Assembly: GCF_019242955.1 (NCBI RefSeq)
Contig: NZ_CP066129.1
Span: 3,348,001-3,412,000, forward strand
Length of the DNA: 64,000 nucleotides
Origin: Morganella morganii
GTDB lineage: Bacteria; Pseudomonadota; Gammaproteobacteria; Enterobacterales; Enterobacteriaceae
Direction of reading: 5' to 3'
Shown here: piece after piece, positions 1 through 11,091 of the stretch
Layout of the letters: the number at the start of each line of letters is the position of its first letter
Numbering within the stretch: the stretch's first letter is position 1
The notes under the pieces: generated by a model
What the model was told of the DNA's origin: nothing
Database searches by the model: none
The model's input: only the letters and a program-made list of their open reading frames with translations
Program-made: the position numbers and the translations under genes

Positions 1-1
1 G

Positions 2-1288
2 GAAAACGGGCTGGACAACAGCGACGCTGCCGTTTCCGGTATTGCCTTTGCCACACTGGCTGATCTGTATAACGGCACGCTCCGTGATAACGAAGGTCAC
101 TACCGGTATCACGCGGATAACAAAAAATATCTCGCGTTAGCGGAACCGGCAGCAGAGAAACGGGCTGATGCGCAGAGAGCACTGTTCTATTATTACCGGC
201 AGAATAATGACATGGATAAGGCCCTGTCTTATCTGCAAAAAGCACATGACAGCGGTGATTTTTCCGCTACAGAAATACTCGCCGGATATTATATATCGTC
301 AGAATACTGCCGTCGTGACGATGCGGATCCCGCTAAAGCGGAACAGTATCTGAACGAATGGCTGCAAAAATCGGCACTCCCGGAAAATACAAACAACCAC
401 ACAGTGATGCTGCCGGAAGCCGGGACCAAAGACATGGGCGATGCATGGCTTGAAGGCTTCTGCAACAAAGCACCGGACCCGGATAAAGCCATCGCATGGT
501 ATACCCGTTCGCTGGAATATAACGACACTCACGCCCTGAAAGGAATGTATAACGCTTATATCAGAAAAAAAGATGCCGCAGAAGTTTATTACTACGGCTC
601 GCTTGCCGGTACCAGCACCCATGAGGGTGACAAACTGACCGGGACACTGACGGATGTAGAACGTGAAGCGGTATTGCAGCGGATTAAGAAAAAGCAGGAG
701 TATGAACAATACGGTCGCTATGAACAGGAAATGGAAGCAAACCGGCAGAAAGCGGAAAGTGGCGATGCGCTGGCCGCATTCTCACTGGGCGTCAATTATG
801 CCCGTGGTGAACGCGTTCCGGAAGATACGAAAAAAATGCTCTATTACTATGAACTGGCCGGTAAAAACGGCTACGCCAGAGCGTATAACGTACTGGGTAA
901 TCTCCACCGCAGACCAAATGAGCGCGGTATTCCGGTGGACGGCAAAAAAGCCCTCGCCTATTTTGATGCGGGTGCAAAACTGGGGGACAGTAATACCGCT
1001 CATCTCGCCGGTGATATGCTCTATTTCGGTCAGGCCGGGCTGGAAAAAGATTACCCGCAGGCAGCCCGTTATTATGAAATGACGTCACTCGAACAGGGCA
1101 GTCATCATGAACTGGCGAAATACAAAGTCGCATGGATTTATTATCACAAACTGGCCGGCACCGGCAGTGATGATGATCTGCGCAAAGCGCGGGACAACCT
1201 GATTCTCTCAGAAAAATACGGTAATAAAGATGCCACGAAAGCGTTAAAAGAGTGGGATTTCTCGCGTATCAGCGATAAAAAGAAATAA
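2..1288 (+). CDS. Sel1-repeat (SLR/TPR-like) protein, 5'-truncated by the window edge
   Basis: The reading frame is open from base 2 to the TAA at 1286-1288, so the true start lies outside the window. The protein shows degenerate helical Sel1-like repeats with alternating Ala/Gly/Leu/Tyr spacing, for example around ALAAFSLGVNYARGE, KMLYYYELAGKNGYARAYNVLG and ALAYFDAGAKLGDSNTAHLAG. Such proteins act as protein-protein scaffolds; many are periplasmic or secreted, but the N-terminus that would show a signal peptide is missing. An in-frame ATG at 212 exists but the preceding codons continue the same repeat-like composition, so it is not the real start. It converges on pbpC. No specific function can be assigned. 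Confidence 0.8.
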   Translation, partial: ENGLDNSDAAVSGIAFATLADLYNGTLRDNEGHYRYHADNKKYLALAEPAAEKRADAQRALFYYYRQNNDMDKALSYLQKAHDSGDFSATEILAGYYISSEYCRRDDADPAKAEQYLNEWLQKSALPENTNNHTVMLPEAGTKDMGDAWLEGFCNKAPDPDKAIAWYTRSLEYNDTHALKGMYNAYIRKKDAAEVYYYGSLAGTSTHEGDKLTGTLTDVEREAVLQRIKKKQEYEQYGRYEQEMEANRQKAESGDALAAFSLGVNYARGERVPEDTKKMLYYYELAGKNGYARAYNVLGNLHRRPNERGIPVDGKKALAYFDAGAKLGDSNTAHLAGDMLYFGQAGLEKDYPQAARYYEMTSLEQGSHHELAKYKVAWIYYHKLAGTGSDDDLRKARDNLILSEKYGNKDATKALKEWDFSRISDKKK

Positions 1289-1306
1289 GCGGTTTTATTA
1301 TCAGCG

Positions 1307-1337
1307 CCCTCCCGGAATGTGGCCTGTTCCGGGAGGG
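1307..1337. terminator. Inverted repeat between convergent genes
   Basis: An 11-bp perfect stem (CCCTCCCGGAA at 1307-1317 and TTCCGGGAGGG at 1327-1337) with a 9-base loop lies between the Sel1 gene and the pbpC stop. The flanking T-run is weak on both strands, so it is a likely but not textbook bidirectional terminator. Confidence 0.55.
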
Positions 1338-1347
1338 AAATTACAAC

Positions 1348-3708
1348 TCACTTCTCCCTCACGCCCAGAATATCCACCTGAATCATCCGTGAATCTGCCC
1401 GGCCGTGGTCATCCACGGCGCGGATGCGGTAACGCCCTGCGGCTTCCGGTTTCCATTCCAGCTGACGGCGGCTGGTACTGTTGCCGAGATAAACATCACC
1501 GGCAAACCAGTAAATCACACTGCTGTCATTATCGGCGGTGGCGGTGAAAAATAGGGAGGAGGACTGGTTTTCCGTCCGCCGCAGGGTGTAGGTGGTGTTG
1601 CGCAGCGGTGCGGTAATACGCGGTGGCGTACCGCCGATCAGGCTGTTGCCGCCCTTGCAGTGTGCGGCAGACGGCGGGGTTTTCTTCGGCAGCCCGGCCA
1701 TGGCAAATACCCGTGCCAGGTCAGACGGCCAGTATTCATAGATATCAATGTTGACCCGCGCGGGATCATAAGGCGGACACACCACGTCACCGGTGATTTT
1801 ATCCGTCGCCACCGGCCGGTAAATGGTATCAACCGCAATCGGGGATTTACCGGGAATAAACCAGGTTTTGCCCCGCCGCTGACACCACTGCGTCGGCAGG
1901 TTACCGCTGGCCAGACAAACCTCCACCTGACGGAGATTTTCCGGTTGCGGAAAGTCCGGCTCCCTGAGCGCCGGGTACTCCGCCATAATATTATCGATAA
2001 TATTAAAAAACAGCGGTGCGGCAGCTTCCGCGCCAATCAGCGCACTGTTACCCGTGCCGTCAAAATTGCCGAGCCAGACCACCAGCACATACGGTCCGGT
2101 AATGCCGCTGCTCCACGCATCACGGAATCCCCAGGACGTGCCGGTTTTCCAGTACACCGGCAGTGTCATCGGTTTTTGTGCGAGGGTGTTACCGGGACGG
2201 CGGTGCTGCCCCAGCATATCCAGGGTGATGAATGCCGCTTCATCACTCAGCAGGCGGACCGGTGCGGCAGGCGGCTCAGACTCAGTCATCCGCAGCGGGC
2301 GCAGAATGCCCCGGTTTGCGAGGATCGCATAGAGTTTTGCCAGCTCCTGCGCCGTCACTTCACCGCCGCCCAGAACCAGCGACAACCCGTAGTGTTTTTC
2401 CCCCGCCATCCCGGAAAGCCCGGCCAGACGGAGAAACTGATAGAGGTTCGGTTTGCTGAGTTTTGCCGCAATATCCACTGCCGGAATATTGCGGCTGTAA
2501 TTCAGTGCCTGTGTCGCCGGCAGCGGCCCCATAAAACGCAGATCAAAGTTCTCCGGCGCATAGCTGCCGAACGAAGACGGCACATCTTTAAGAATAGTCA
2601 GCGGATGCAGCACGCCCTGCTCCAGCCCGAGGGCGTAAATAAAGGGTTTCAGCGCCGAGCCGGGAGAGCGTTTGGCGTTGGTGCCGTTCACCTGTCCGTG
2701 GATCTCCGTATTGTAATAATCCGCCGATCCCACCAGCGCCCGCACGCCCATATCACGGGTATCGACGAGGAGCACTGCCGCATTATGTAATCCCGCCTGC
2801 TGACGGCGGGAAATAAACGCAGCGACCTGTTTTTCGGCAATACGCTGAAGATTCAGATCCAGTGTGGTGATCACCGTTTGTGATTTTTCAGCACTGAACC
2901 GGTTCTGCCGCGCGATCTGTTCAATCAGATGCGGAGCGATGTAAGGCATCTGCTCCGGCTGGCGCAGCATCAGCGGCAGTTCAAACAGCGCGGCCATGTT
3001 CTCATCATCAGGATGTTCTTCCCGCCAGCGCTGCCAGAGCCGGTTACGCGCCTGCATCAGCGGCTGGCTGATATCCGCCGCTCCGGGTGACACACGATAT
3101 CCCGGCGATTGCGGCAGTACCGCCAGCGTCAGCGCTTCCGGCAGCGTTAAATCCGCCGGTTTTTTATTGAAATAGATAAGCGAGGCCGCCCCGGCACTTT
3201 CAATATTCCGGCCATAGGGGGCATAGTTGAGATAGGCTTCCAGAATATCGTGTTTGGAGTAGCTCAGTTCCAGCTGTACCGCCCGCAGGATCTGTTCTGT
3301 TTTTCCCCGCAGGGTGCGGGTGTTGAGATGCCAGCGCATCCGCGCCAGTTGCATGGTGATGGTCGAACCGCCCTGAAGCCGCTCCCCGCTGATATAACTG
3401 ACAAAAAAACCGCGCGTGAGACTGTACGGATTAAACCCGGGATGCAGATAAAACCAGCGATCCTCATAACGCAGCGTGCCTTGTGTCAGCAGCGGTGACA
3501 TCTCTTCCAGCGGCGTCCACAACCGGTAACGGTCGTCATTTGCCAGTGTCAGGCGCAGCAGTGTGCCGTTGCGGTCATAATAAGCGACCGACAACGGCAG
3601 TCCCTCCGAGAGCGGCGGATGCGGCCAGAGGCGGAATCCGATAAGAAACAGTGCCAGCAGGATAACCACTGCCGCCAGGTTCTGTATAACACGCCGGATA
3701 CCGCTCAT
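1348..3708 (-). CDS. pbpC: Penicillin-binding protein 1C (bifunctional glycosyltransferase/transpeptidase)
   Basis: 786 aa, close to E. coli PBP1C (770 aa). An N-terminal membrane anchor (about residues 8-27) is followed by a GT51 glycosyltransferase domain with EDRWFYLHPG and GGSTITMQLARM. Next comes a transpeptidase domain with the SxxK nucleophile motif SALK (Ser351, Lys354) and KTGTS (Lys521). A C-terminal BiPBP_C-type beta domain follows. It polymerises glycan strands at the outer face of the inner membrane. It lies 23 bp downstream of the macroglobulin gene in the same direction, the classic pbpC/yfhM pairing, so the two are probably one operon. Confidence 0.95.
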   Translation of the reverse strand: MSGIRRVIQNLAAVVILLALFLIGFRLWPHPPLSEGLPLSVAYYDRNGTLLRLTLANDDRYRLWTPLEEMSPLLTQGTLRYEDRWFYLHPGFNPYSLTRGFFVSYISGERLQGGSTITMQLARMRWHLNTRTLRGKTEQILRAVQLELSYSKHDILEAYLNYAPYGRNIESAGAASLIYFNKKPADLTLPEALTLAVLPQSPGYRVSPGAADISQPLMQARNRLWQRWREEHPDDENMAALFELPLMLRQPEQMPYIAPHLIEQIARQNRFSAEKSQTVITTLDLNLQRIAEKQVAAFISRRQQAGLHNAAVLLVDTRDMGVRALVGSADYYNTEIHGQVNGTNAKRSPGSALKPFIYALGLEQGVLHPLTILKDVPSSFGSYAPENFDLRFMGPLPATQALNYSRNIPAVDIAAKLSKPNLYQFLRLAGLSGMAGEKHYGLSLVLGGGEVTAQELAKLYAILANRGILRPLRMTESEPPAAPVRLLSDEAAFITLDMLGQHRRPGNTLAQKPMTLPVYWKTGTSWGFRDAWSSGITGPYVLVVWLGNFDGTGNSALIGAEAAAPLFFNIIDNIMAEYPALREPDFPQPENLRQVEVCLASGNLPTQWCQRRGKTWFIPGKSPIAVDTIYRPVATDKITGDVVCPPYDPARVNIDIYEYWPSDLARVFAMAGLPKKTPPSAAHCKGGNSLIGGTPPRITAPLRNTTYTLRRTENQSSSLFFTATADNDSSVIYWFAGDVYLGNSTSRRQLEWKPEAAGRYRIRAVDDHGRADSRMIQVDILGVREK

Positions 3709-3731
3709 TCTGACCTGTACCGCCTGTGCAT

Positions 3732-6700
3732 TCAGGGTTTGTCACCGGCAGGCGGCAGAACCGTAAATACCCCGGCTGCCGCAGACTGCGCCTGAATCTC
3801 CCGGTCATACATAGCTTCGCCAAAGGCCGGAGGAATGATAAAGCGCCCTGTATTCACCGGTTTTATCTGATAGATAAATTCCTGTATCTCCGCCGCGGCA
3901 CTGCCGTAGATCAGCACTCTGTCCTCGCGGGCATCACTGAAGTCCGGCACCCAGCGGCGGCCGGTGCTGAACGGAAGTTGTGACAGTTGCAGACTGTCCG
4001 CCGCTTCCGGGTCCTGACGCACCACTTCAAACCCGCCCGGCAGCAGATCCGCCACCACAATATTATTCAGCCCCTGTTTTGCATTGGCGCGGATATGCAG
4101 GCGGACATAGACTTTTTCGCCCTGTGCGGCACTGTTTATCACCTCACCTTTTTCATTCAGGTAATCGCGGCTGATTTCCAGCCCTTTCGCCACCGCGGCT
4201 TCCGGCGGTGTGCGGTCAAAACCGGATTCTGTCACCACATACCAGGCTGGGTTATCCGACGGATTATCAAAGCGGATTTCACTGACACCGTCACTGAATT
4301 GTCCGGTGGCAGTGGCATTTTTCATCACCGAAATCACTTCAGGCGCTTCTTTGCCTTTCAGAACACTGACAGAAAGCTCACCGGCATCCGCCCCGCTTTG
4401 CTGCATATAGCGGCTGTAATGTTCCATTGCCAGAATACTCATGGCTGCTGAATAGGTGGTGTAACGTTCCTCTTTAAAGCGCAGCACCATGTTTTCCAGC
4501 AGTTGCGGCGGGATAGCAGACACTTTTTCCGGGAAATGACGGACAATCAGGTAGAGCCGTGTGCTGTCCTGCACCAGCGGATCGAGATAGCTCCGTGTCC
4601 ACCATGCTTTGTTGTAAGCCGTGTTCAGGGCTTTCCACGTTGGCGCCAGCATCATATCCGCCTGTTTATCCATCTTCAGCATTTTGTAGGATGCCGCAAG
4701 ATACAGCGCGCCCGGATCATCCTGCCAGGAATCCGGATAACTGCTCTGCATCCGTGTCTGTACTTCAGCCAGCAGCCCGGTGGTGACTTCTCCCTGACGG
4801 GTCAGCAGGTAGACAGCAAAGGCACGCATCCTCAGGTCATCCTGCGTATTCAGCATCGGGTTCGCCGCCAGTTTTTTCAGGTAAATATTGGCAGATGCGA
4901 GCAGTGATTCCTGTACCGGATAACCGGCCTCCTGTGCTTCCAGCAGGAACTGCACCACATACAGTGTGACAAACGGGTCGGTTTCCGGCCCGGCCTGCCA
5001 TGCACCGATGCCACCCTGCCCGTTCTGCCGTGTCAGTAGTGTGGTCATGGTTTGTTGCAGTTGCTGACGGATCTCCGCCTGTGACTGCAATGCGCTGAGT
5101 TCAGGATGACGCTGGCGGAACAGCAGCGGAACGGCGCGGCTGGTGATCTGTTCCGAGCAGTTGTACGGATAGTTATCCAGATACTGCGACAGTGCGTCAC
5201 TCATCACCATCGGAGAGTAAGAGACACGGGCATCCCGTTTGGCATAGTTATCAAACATCTGCCGCAGGGCAGTTACGCGCTGCTGTTTACCGTCCATCCG
5301 TCCGAGGGATGAGCGGGTACGGTAAGCTGACGCCGGACGAACCGACAGATTCTGCGTGCGGACAGCCGATTTATCCCCCGAGGTGACACGGAAAGTGATA
5401 TCCGCCGTGCCCGGCAGCGCATTGGCTTTCAGACGGAACGACAGCACCGTCTCTTTCTTCTCACCAAGCGTAATCTGCTCACGGTTGCTGCCGGTAATTT
5501 CCAGTGCCGGGCCAGCGCTGACAGTGACATCCAGCGGCATCGCTTCACCGTTCAGTCCGGTCAGGTTATTGGCGATACCGAGTGAGACATCAAACTCATC
5601 TCCCGGCGAAACCATAGCCGGAATATTCGGTGTCAGTACAAAGTCATCCCGCACGGTTGTGCTGCTCTGCGTGTGGCCGATGCGGTCAGGTGAAACCGAT
5701 ACTGCCATCACGCGGATCTTACCGTTGAAATAATCCGGCACCTGATAATTAAAGACCGCGTCACCATCAACGGCGGTGATCCCCGACCAGTACGCCACCG
5801 GCTCATCCCGCTTGCGTTTGAACGGATTAAGATGCAGATCGATTCCCTCTCCGGCATCCCCGCCCGGTGCGGCGGTCAGCGCCATCATCTTGCTGAACTC
5901 CGGCAGGATCAGATCGAGGATCTGGGTGCTTTTCACTTCCAGCGCCCGTTTGCGGAAGAAATAATCCAGCGGATCTTTCAGGCGGTAACGCGCCACCTGC
6001 AGGATGCCCTCATCGACCGCAAAGACGACCACATTCTGCGGTGAGGCAGTTTTTACATGAACCGCCAGGTTTTCGCCCGGTTTCATGACATCCGGTGATG
6101 TCAGCGAGATCCCCGCGTTAAATGCCTCATGGCTGACGCGGAACGGCTGCACGCCGAAACTCAGCGGGCTCATAAAGATTTCATCGGAGTTGATATCACG
6201 GACAAACTGCACATTCACATAGCCGTTGCCGGTCAGTTCTGCCGGTACGCGGATTTTCTGCACCGAGTTGGTGGTATCCGCACGGAACCACACCCACTGA
6301 TACACTTTGTCGCGCTCAATAGTGATAATGCCGCTGCCGGTGTATGGCGCATTGACAGCAATTTCAATCTCTTCGCCCGGTTTGTATTCTTCTTTATCCA
6401 GTGTCAGCTGCAATTCTGCATTGCGATCCAGCGAGCGGGTAATATTTGCGTTACCGGCCACGGTATAGTCTGTTCTGTTCAGCACAACACCGTCCGCGTC
6501 TTCCACCTGTAAGATAAAATGACCGGGTTTCGAGGTATTCAGCGTGAGATCCGTTCCGGTACTGCTGATAGTCAGCGGCTGCTCATCAATCCGGGTTTCT
6601 TTCAGTTTTGACTGATATTTAAAGATACCTGACGGCTGGCGCATCAGCACCGAAATGTACTTCCGCTCCAGAAGCACCTGTTTCAGATTGGTTTTCTCAA

Positions 6701-9647
6701 TCCGGGTCAATGACGGATCCACCGCAATCAGATTCAGCATCCGGAGTGCATCTTTACTGATGTAACCGGTATCACCATCCGCTTTGACGCCCACCAGTGA
6801 ATCATGCGGAGAAACCAGCACCCGCGCCGCTGCGGTGACCGAACGCCCGCTTCCCGGTTCAAAGGCTTCAGTGAACAACTGTAACTGATAGGTCGCTTCC
6901 GCGTAGTTTTCCAGCCCTAATGCCAGCGGTGCAGCGCCATTTTCATCGCTGGTACGCTCTTCAAGCTGCGTTTCGAAGTTATCCGTACTGCGGCTGTCTT
7001 CATAGAAACGGTAATCCGGATACTGCGTGAAGGACGGATAAACCGGCCGCATGGTCATTTTTGTGGCGATACGGCGGTTCTGTGCCGGGGTGCCGAACAG
7101 GTTCTGCACATCAACCGCTGCCTGCAATTCATCCGGTTTTACCCAACCCTGCTGACGATCCGGTGCCAGTTTCAGTGCCACTTTCATGGTGTCCGGTTCA
7201 AACTCTTTCACCACGACTGTCGTAGTGCCGAGCAGGCGCAGATCATTCTCATCTTTGCCCTCCAGGTAGAGATAGATATTCCAGTCGCCGGTCGGGGCGT
7301 TTTCCGGTGTGGTATAGCTCAGTTCACTGAAACCGGTGGTATCCAGCGTGATCTTCTGTGAATGCATCAGCGTGTCGCGCGGGTCGCGGATCTCCGCCCG
7401 CAGCGGGATACCGGTCAGCGGGGTTTTCCAGTCATAGGTACGGGTGATAAGCCCGGTATGAAAGGTTTCCCCCGGCCGGTAAATACCGCGATCTGAGAAG
7501 AGATAGCTGCTGAGAGTGCGCGGATCTTCCGGTGTTTCATCGCCGTACACATCAAAGCGCGAGAAGTCCGGCTGGCGGTCATACCAGGCATTGACCGGCA
7601 GGAAGGAGACATCCCCCTCTTTTTCGGCCAGGAACATCACCGCCATCTGCTCATTACGGAAATCATGCAGGGGCGGGAACGCGGCGTGACCGTCACTGCC
7701 GGTGACACGGCTCAGCAGTGTGGTGCCGTTTTTGGCCACCACCGAGATTTTCGCTCCGCTCACCGGTTCGCCGGTATACACGGACTGTACAAAGACATCA
7801 CGCGAGCCGTCACGGGATGATTTTGCGATAATCCCCATATCGGTGACCACCACAAAGCGCGAGTCGAGAACCGTATCCCCTTCGTACTCTTCATCCCCCT
7901 CGTCATACCCTTCCGTCTCCGGGGTTTCCGCCGGTTTAGCCGGGTCCCACGCCCGCAGGCTCAGCAGGAATATACCGCGTTTTGCGGACGGATCAGCAGA
8001 GAGGTATTTGCTCAGGTCGATACCTTTGTACTGAATATCGCCGGGAGCGGCGGCAGACAGCGCCGTCTGATAAGTAAAGTGCTCCGTGAAATATTCATCA
8101 CTCAGGCGGTTAAAATCCGTTGAGGTAAAGTTTTTATCCTTAAAGGAGACGATATGCTGTAACTGGCCGGGGATCACCCGCTTCACATCCAGTTGCAGGC
8201 CCGGGAAGTTACGTGCCGCGACGGTGATCTGTTTTTCACCTTTCATCGACAACAGCGCCCCATCTGACATAAAACGCAGTGTTTTCGGGTAATCCGGGAC
8301 ACGCACCGGCAGATAACGTGATGTTTTCAGGTAATAGCCGCCTGCCGAACTCATGCCGCCGGTGATTTCAACCAGAAGCCAGCGGTTGGCCGGTGCCTGA
8401 TAACTGAAGCTGAATGCCGCCTGGTTTTCCTGCTCATTATCATCCGGGATCAGTGACACCGGCTGTGATAATGCCAGGACTTTGTCGCTGATATCATCTG
8501 ATTTCCAGTCGTCGTAAATCCCCTCAGAATGATAATCAGGGTGTTTTTCCGGCAGCAACCGGGCGCGGACCGCTTTTCCGGCCTGTTTTTCATTTACAGG
8601 GTCAGAGAATGACACAATCAGAACACGGCGATCTTTTCCGTCCTCTGATTCCGCCAGCTGACTTTCAATACCGGTAACATCCAGGCTGTAGCGGTTTGGT
8701 ACGATCACCCGGAAAGTTTCATCTTTCGCCGTAGTATTGGCCGGAACCGCCGCACCAACACCGGCTCTGACTGTCAGCAGCACTTCACTGTCAGTATCAT
8801 TGAGAGCCAGCTGCCCGGAGTGAATCCAGGCTTTGAGTTTTTTATCATCATAACTGACGGTGTATGGCACCGGCTTTCCGTCACGGGTCAGGGACAGGCG
8901 CGATTCCATATTTTTGACATCTGCCGGCGCATTAAATGTCAGGCCGATAATGGCGTGTTTTTTCATCGGATCCTGCGGGTCCTGATAAAATTCCGCCTGA
9001 CCGCCGCGATAATAGAATTCAGGTGTGGTAAAGGTTTTTTGTTTCTCTGTTAACGCCACCTGCGGTGCCAGCAGGGTTTTGGTATCCATATCGACGGTGT
9101 AGGTTTTGCCCATCGGGAAGATTTTTTTCGCCGTGAATACCAGAGTACGATCATTGCGCCAGCGCCATTCTCCGTCCATTGCCGGTGTGAGGGTAATCCC
9201 CGTCGTCACCGGCTTGCCGATCAGCGTTACCGGCGCGGCAGAGCGGGAGAATCTCACCGTCACAATCTGCGGTGAATTATCATCACGGTTATAATTGACC
9301 GCCGAAGGACGTGTCACCGAGGCGGAAATATCCTGTACCACCAGCGGTGCGACATCCACCGGCTTTGGCTTATTCTGATACCAGTGCCAGGTGTAATAGC
9401 TGCCGGCAGCCGCTGCGGCGATCAGCAGTAATAACGCAAAAATGGTTTTCGGATAGCGGTTTGCCCCCTGCTCCAGCCGGGTAAGCTGATTCCCTGCAAA
9501 CGTCACCCAGCCCGGCACCGCCCAGCGGATACGTCCGGTAAACGGGCGCAGCAGAAAACCCAGCAGTGTAAAGAGAGAAACAAGAACACGTGCCGCCAGA
9601 CGCAGCACGATAAAAGGTAAGCGGAGGATAAAACGCAAAACGTCCAT
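3732..9647 (-). CDS. yfhM: Bacterial alpha-2-macroglobulin family protein, thioester type, membrane-anchored
   Basis: 1971 aa, the largest gene here. The N-terminus has hydrophobic stretches at about 8-37 and a clear transmembrane segment at 68-86, with no lipobox Cys; E. coli YfhM is instead a lipoprotein of about 1650 aa. A long array of MG beta domains follows, then the complement-like region with the thioester motif CSEQ (Cys1497-Gln1500). Family knowledge: these proteins trap proteases in the periplasm by a bait region and thioester, and are paired with PBP1C, probably guarding the wall when the outer membrane is breached. The symbol is by family and synteny with pbpC. The ATG at 9647 has a GAGG 11 bases upstream. 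Confidence 0.9.
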   Translation of the reverse strand: MDVLRFILRLPFIVLRLAARVLVSLFTLLGFLLRPFTGRIRWAVPGWVTFAGNQLTRLEQGANRYPKTIFALLLLIAAAAAGSYYTWHWYQNKPKPVDVAPLVVQDISASVTRPSAVNYNRDDNSPQIVTVRFSRSAAPVTLIGKPVTTGITLTPAMDGEWRWRNDRTLVFTAKKIFPMGKTYTVDMDTKTLLAPQVALTEKQKTFTTPEFYYRGGQAEFYQDPQDPMKKHAIIGLTFNAPADVKNMESRLSLTRDGKPVPYTVSYDDKKLKAWIHSGQLALNDTDSEVLLTVRAGVGAAVPANTTAKDETFRVIVPNRYSLDVTGIESQLAESEDGKDRRVLIVSFSDPVNEKQAGKAVRARLLPEKHPDYHSEGIYDDWKSDDISDKVLALSQPVSLIPDDNEQENQAAFSFSYQAPANRWLLVEITGGMSSAGGYYLKTSRYLPVRVPDYPKTLRFMSDGALLSMKGEKQITVAARNFPGLQLDVKRVIPGQLQHIVSFKDKNFTSTDFNRLSDEYFTEHFTYQTALSAAAPGDIQYKGIDLSKYLSADPSAKRGIFLLSLRAWDPAKPAETPETEGYDEGDEEYEGDTVLDSRFVVVTDMGIIAKSSRDGSRDVFVQSVYTGEPVSGAKISVVAKNGTTLLSRVTGSDGHAAFPPLHDFRNEQMAVMFLAEKEGDVSFLPVNAWYDRQPDFSRFDVYGDETPEDPRTLSSYLFSDRGIYRPGETFHTGLITRTYDWKTPLTGIPLRAEIRDPRDTLMHSQKITLDTTGFSELSYTTPENAPTGDWNIYLYLEGKDENDLRLLGTTTVVVKEFEPDTMKVALKLAPDRQQGWVKPDELQAAVDVQNLFGTPAQNRRIATKMTMRPVYPSFTQYPDYRFYEDSRSTDNFETQLEERTSDENGAAPLALGLENYAEATYQLQLFTEAFEPGSGRSVTAAARVLVSPHDSLVGVKADGDTGYISKDALRMLNLIAVDPSLTRIEKTNLKQVLLERKYISVLMRQPSGIFKYQSKLKETRIDEQPLTISSTGTDLTLNTSKPGHFILQVEDADGVVLNRTDYTVAGNANITRSLDRNAELQLTLDKEEYKPGEEIEIAVNAPYTGSGIITIERDKVYQWVWFRADTTNSVQKIRVPAELTGNGYVNVQFVRDINSDEIFMSPLSFGVQPFRVSHEAFNAGISLTSPDVMKPGENLAVHVKTASPQNVVVFAVDEGILQVARYRLKDPLDYFFRKRALEVKSTQILDLILPEFSKMMALTAAPGGDAGEGIDLHLNPFKRKRDEPVAYWSGITAVDGDAVFNYQVPDYFNGKIRVMAVSVSPDRIGHTQSSTTVRDDFVLTPNIPAMVSPGDEFDVSLGIANNLTGLNGEAMPLDVTVSAGPALEITGSNREQITLGEKKETVLSFRLKANALPGTADITFRVTSGDKSAVRTQNLSVRPASAYRTRSSLGRMDGKQQRVTALRQMFDNYAKRDARVSYSPMVMSDALSQYLDNYPYNCSEQITSRAVPLLFRQRHPELSALQSQAEIRQQLQQTMTTLLTRQNGQGGIGAWQAGPETDPFVTLYVVQFLLEAQEAGYPVQESLLASANIYLKKLAANPMLNTQDDLRMRAFAVYLLTRQGEVTTGLLAEVQTRMQSSYPDSWQDDPGALYLAASYKMLKMDKQADMMLAPTWKALNTAYNKAWWTRSYLDPLVQDSTRLYLIVRHFPEKVSAIPPQLLENMVLRFKEERYTTYSAAMSILAMEHYSRYMQQSGADAGELSVSVLKGKEAPEVISVMKNATATGQFSDGVSEIRFDNPSDNPAWYVVTESGFDRTPPEAAVAKGLEISRDYLNEKGEVINSAAQGEKVYVRLHIRANAKQGLNNIVVADLLPGGFEVVRQDPEAADSLQLSQLPFSTGRRWVPDFSDAREDRVLIYGSAAAEIQEFIYQIKPVNTGRFIIPPAFGEAMYDREIQAQSAAAGVFTVLPPAGDKP

Positions 9648-9841
9648 GACAACATTTTCCTCTGTGTGTTGAACCTGACATCAGTTTGACGCAGCACACA
9701 GTGAAATCCGGTCCGGCCGGAAGCTGTCAGTGCCCGATACTCTCATCCTCCATAAAACAGCCCATAAAGCAAATTATTGCATAAGGAATAATCTTAAAGT
9801 ACGGCCCCTGCGTGTCCGCTGAGGCCGCAGCACCGGAAAAA

Positions 9842-11091
<1,250 letters not shown>

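Noticed and set aside
1660..2790. 376-codon plus-strand ORF over pbpC
   Set aside because: Antisense shadow of pbpC; Arg/His/Gln-rich composition, no ribosome site and no family resemblance.
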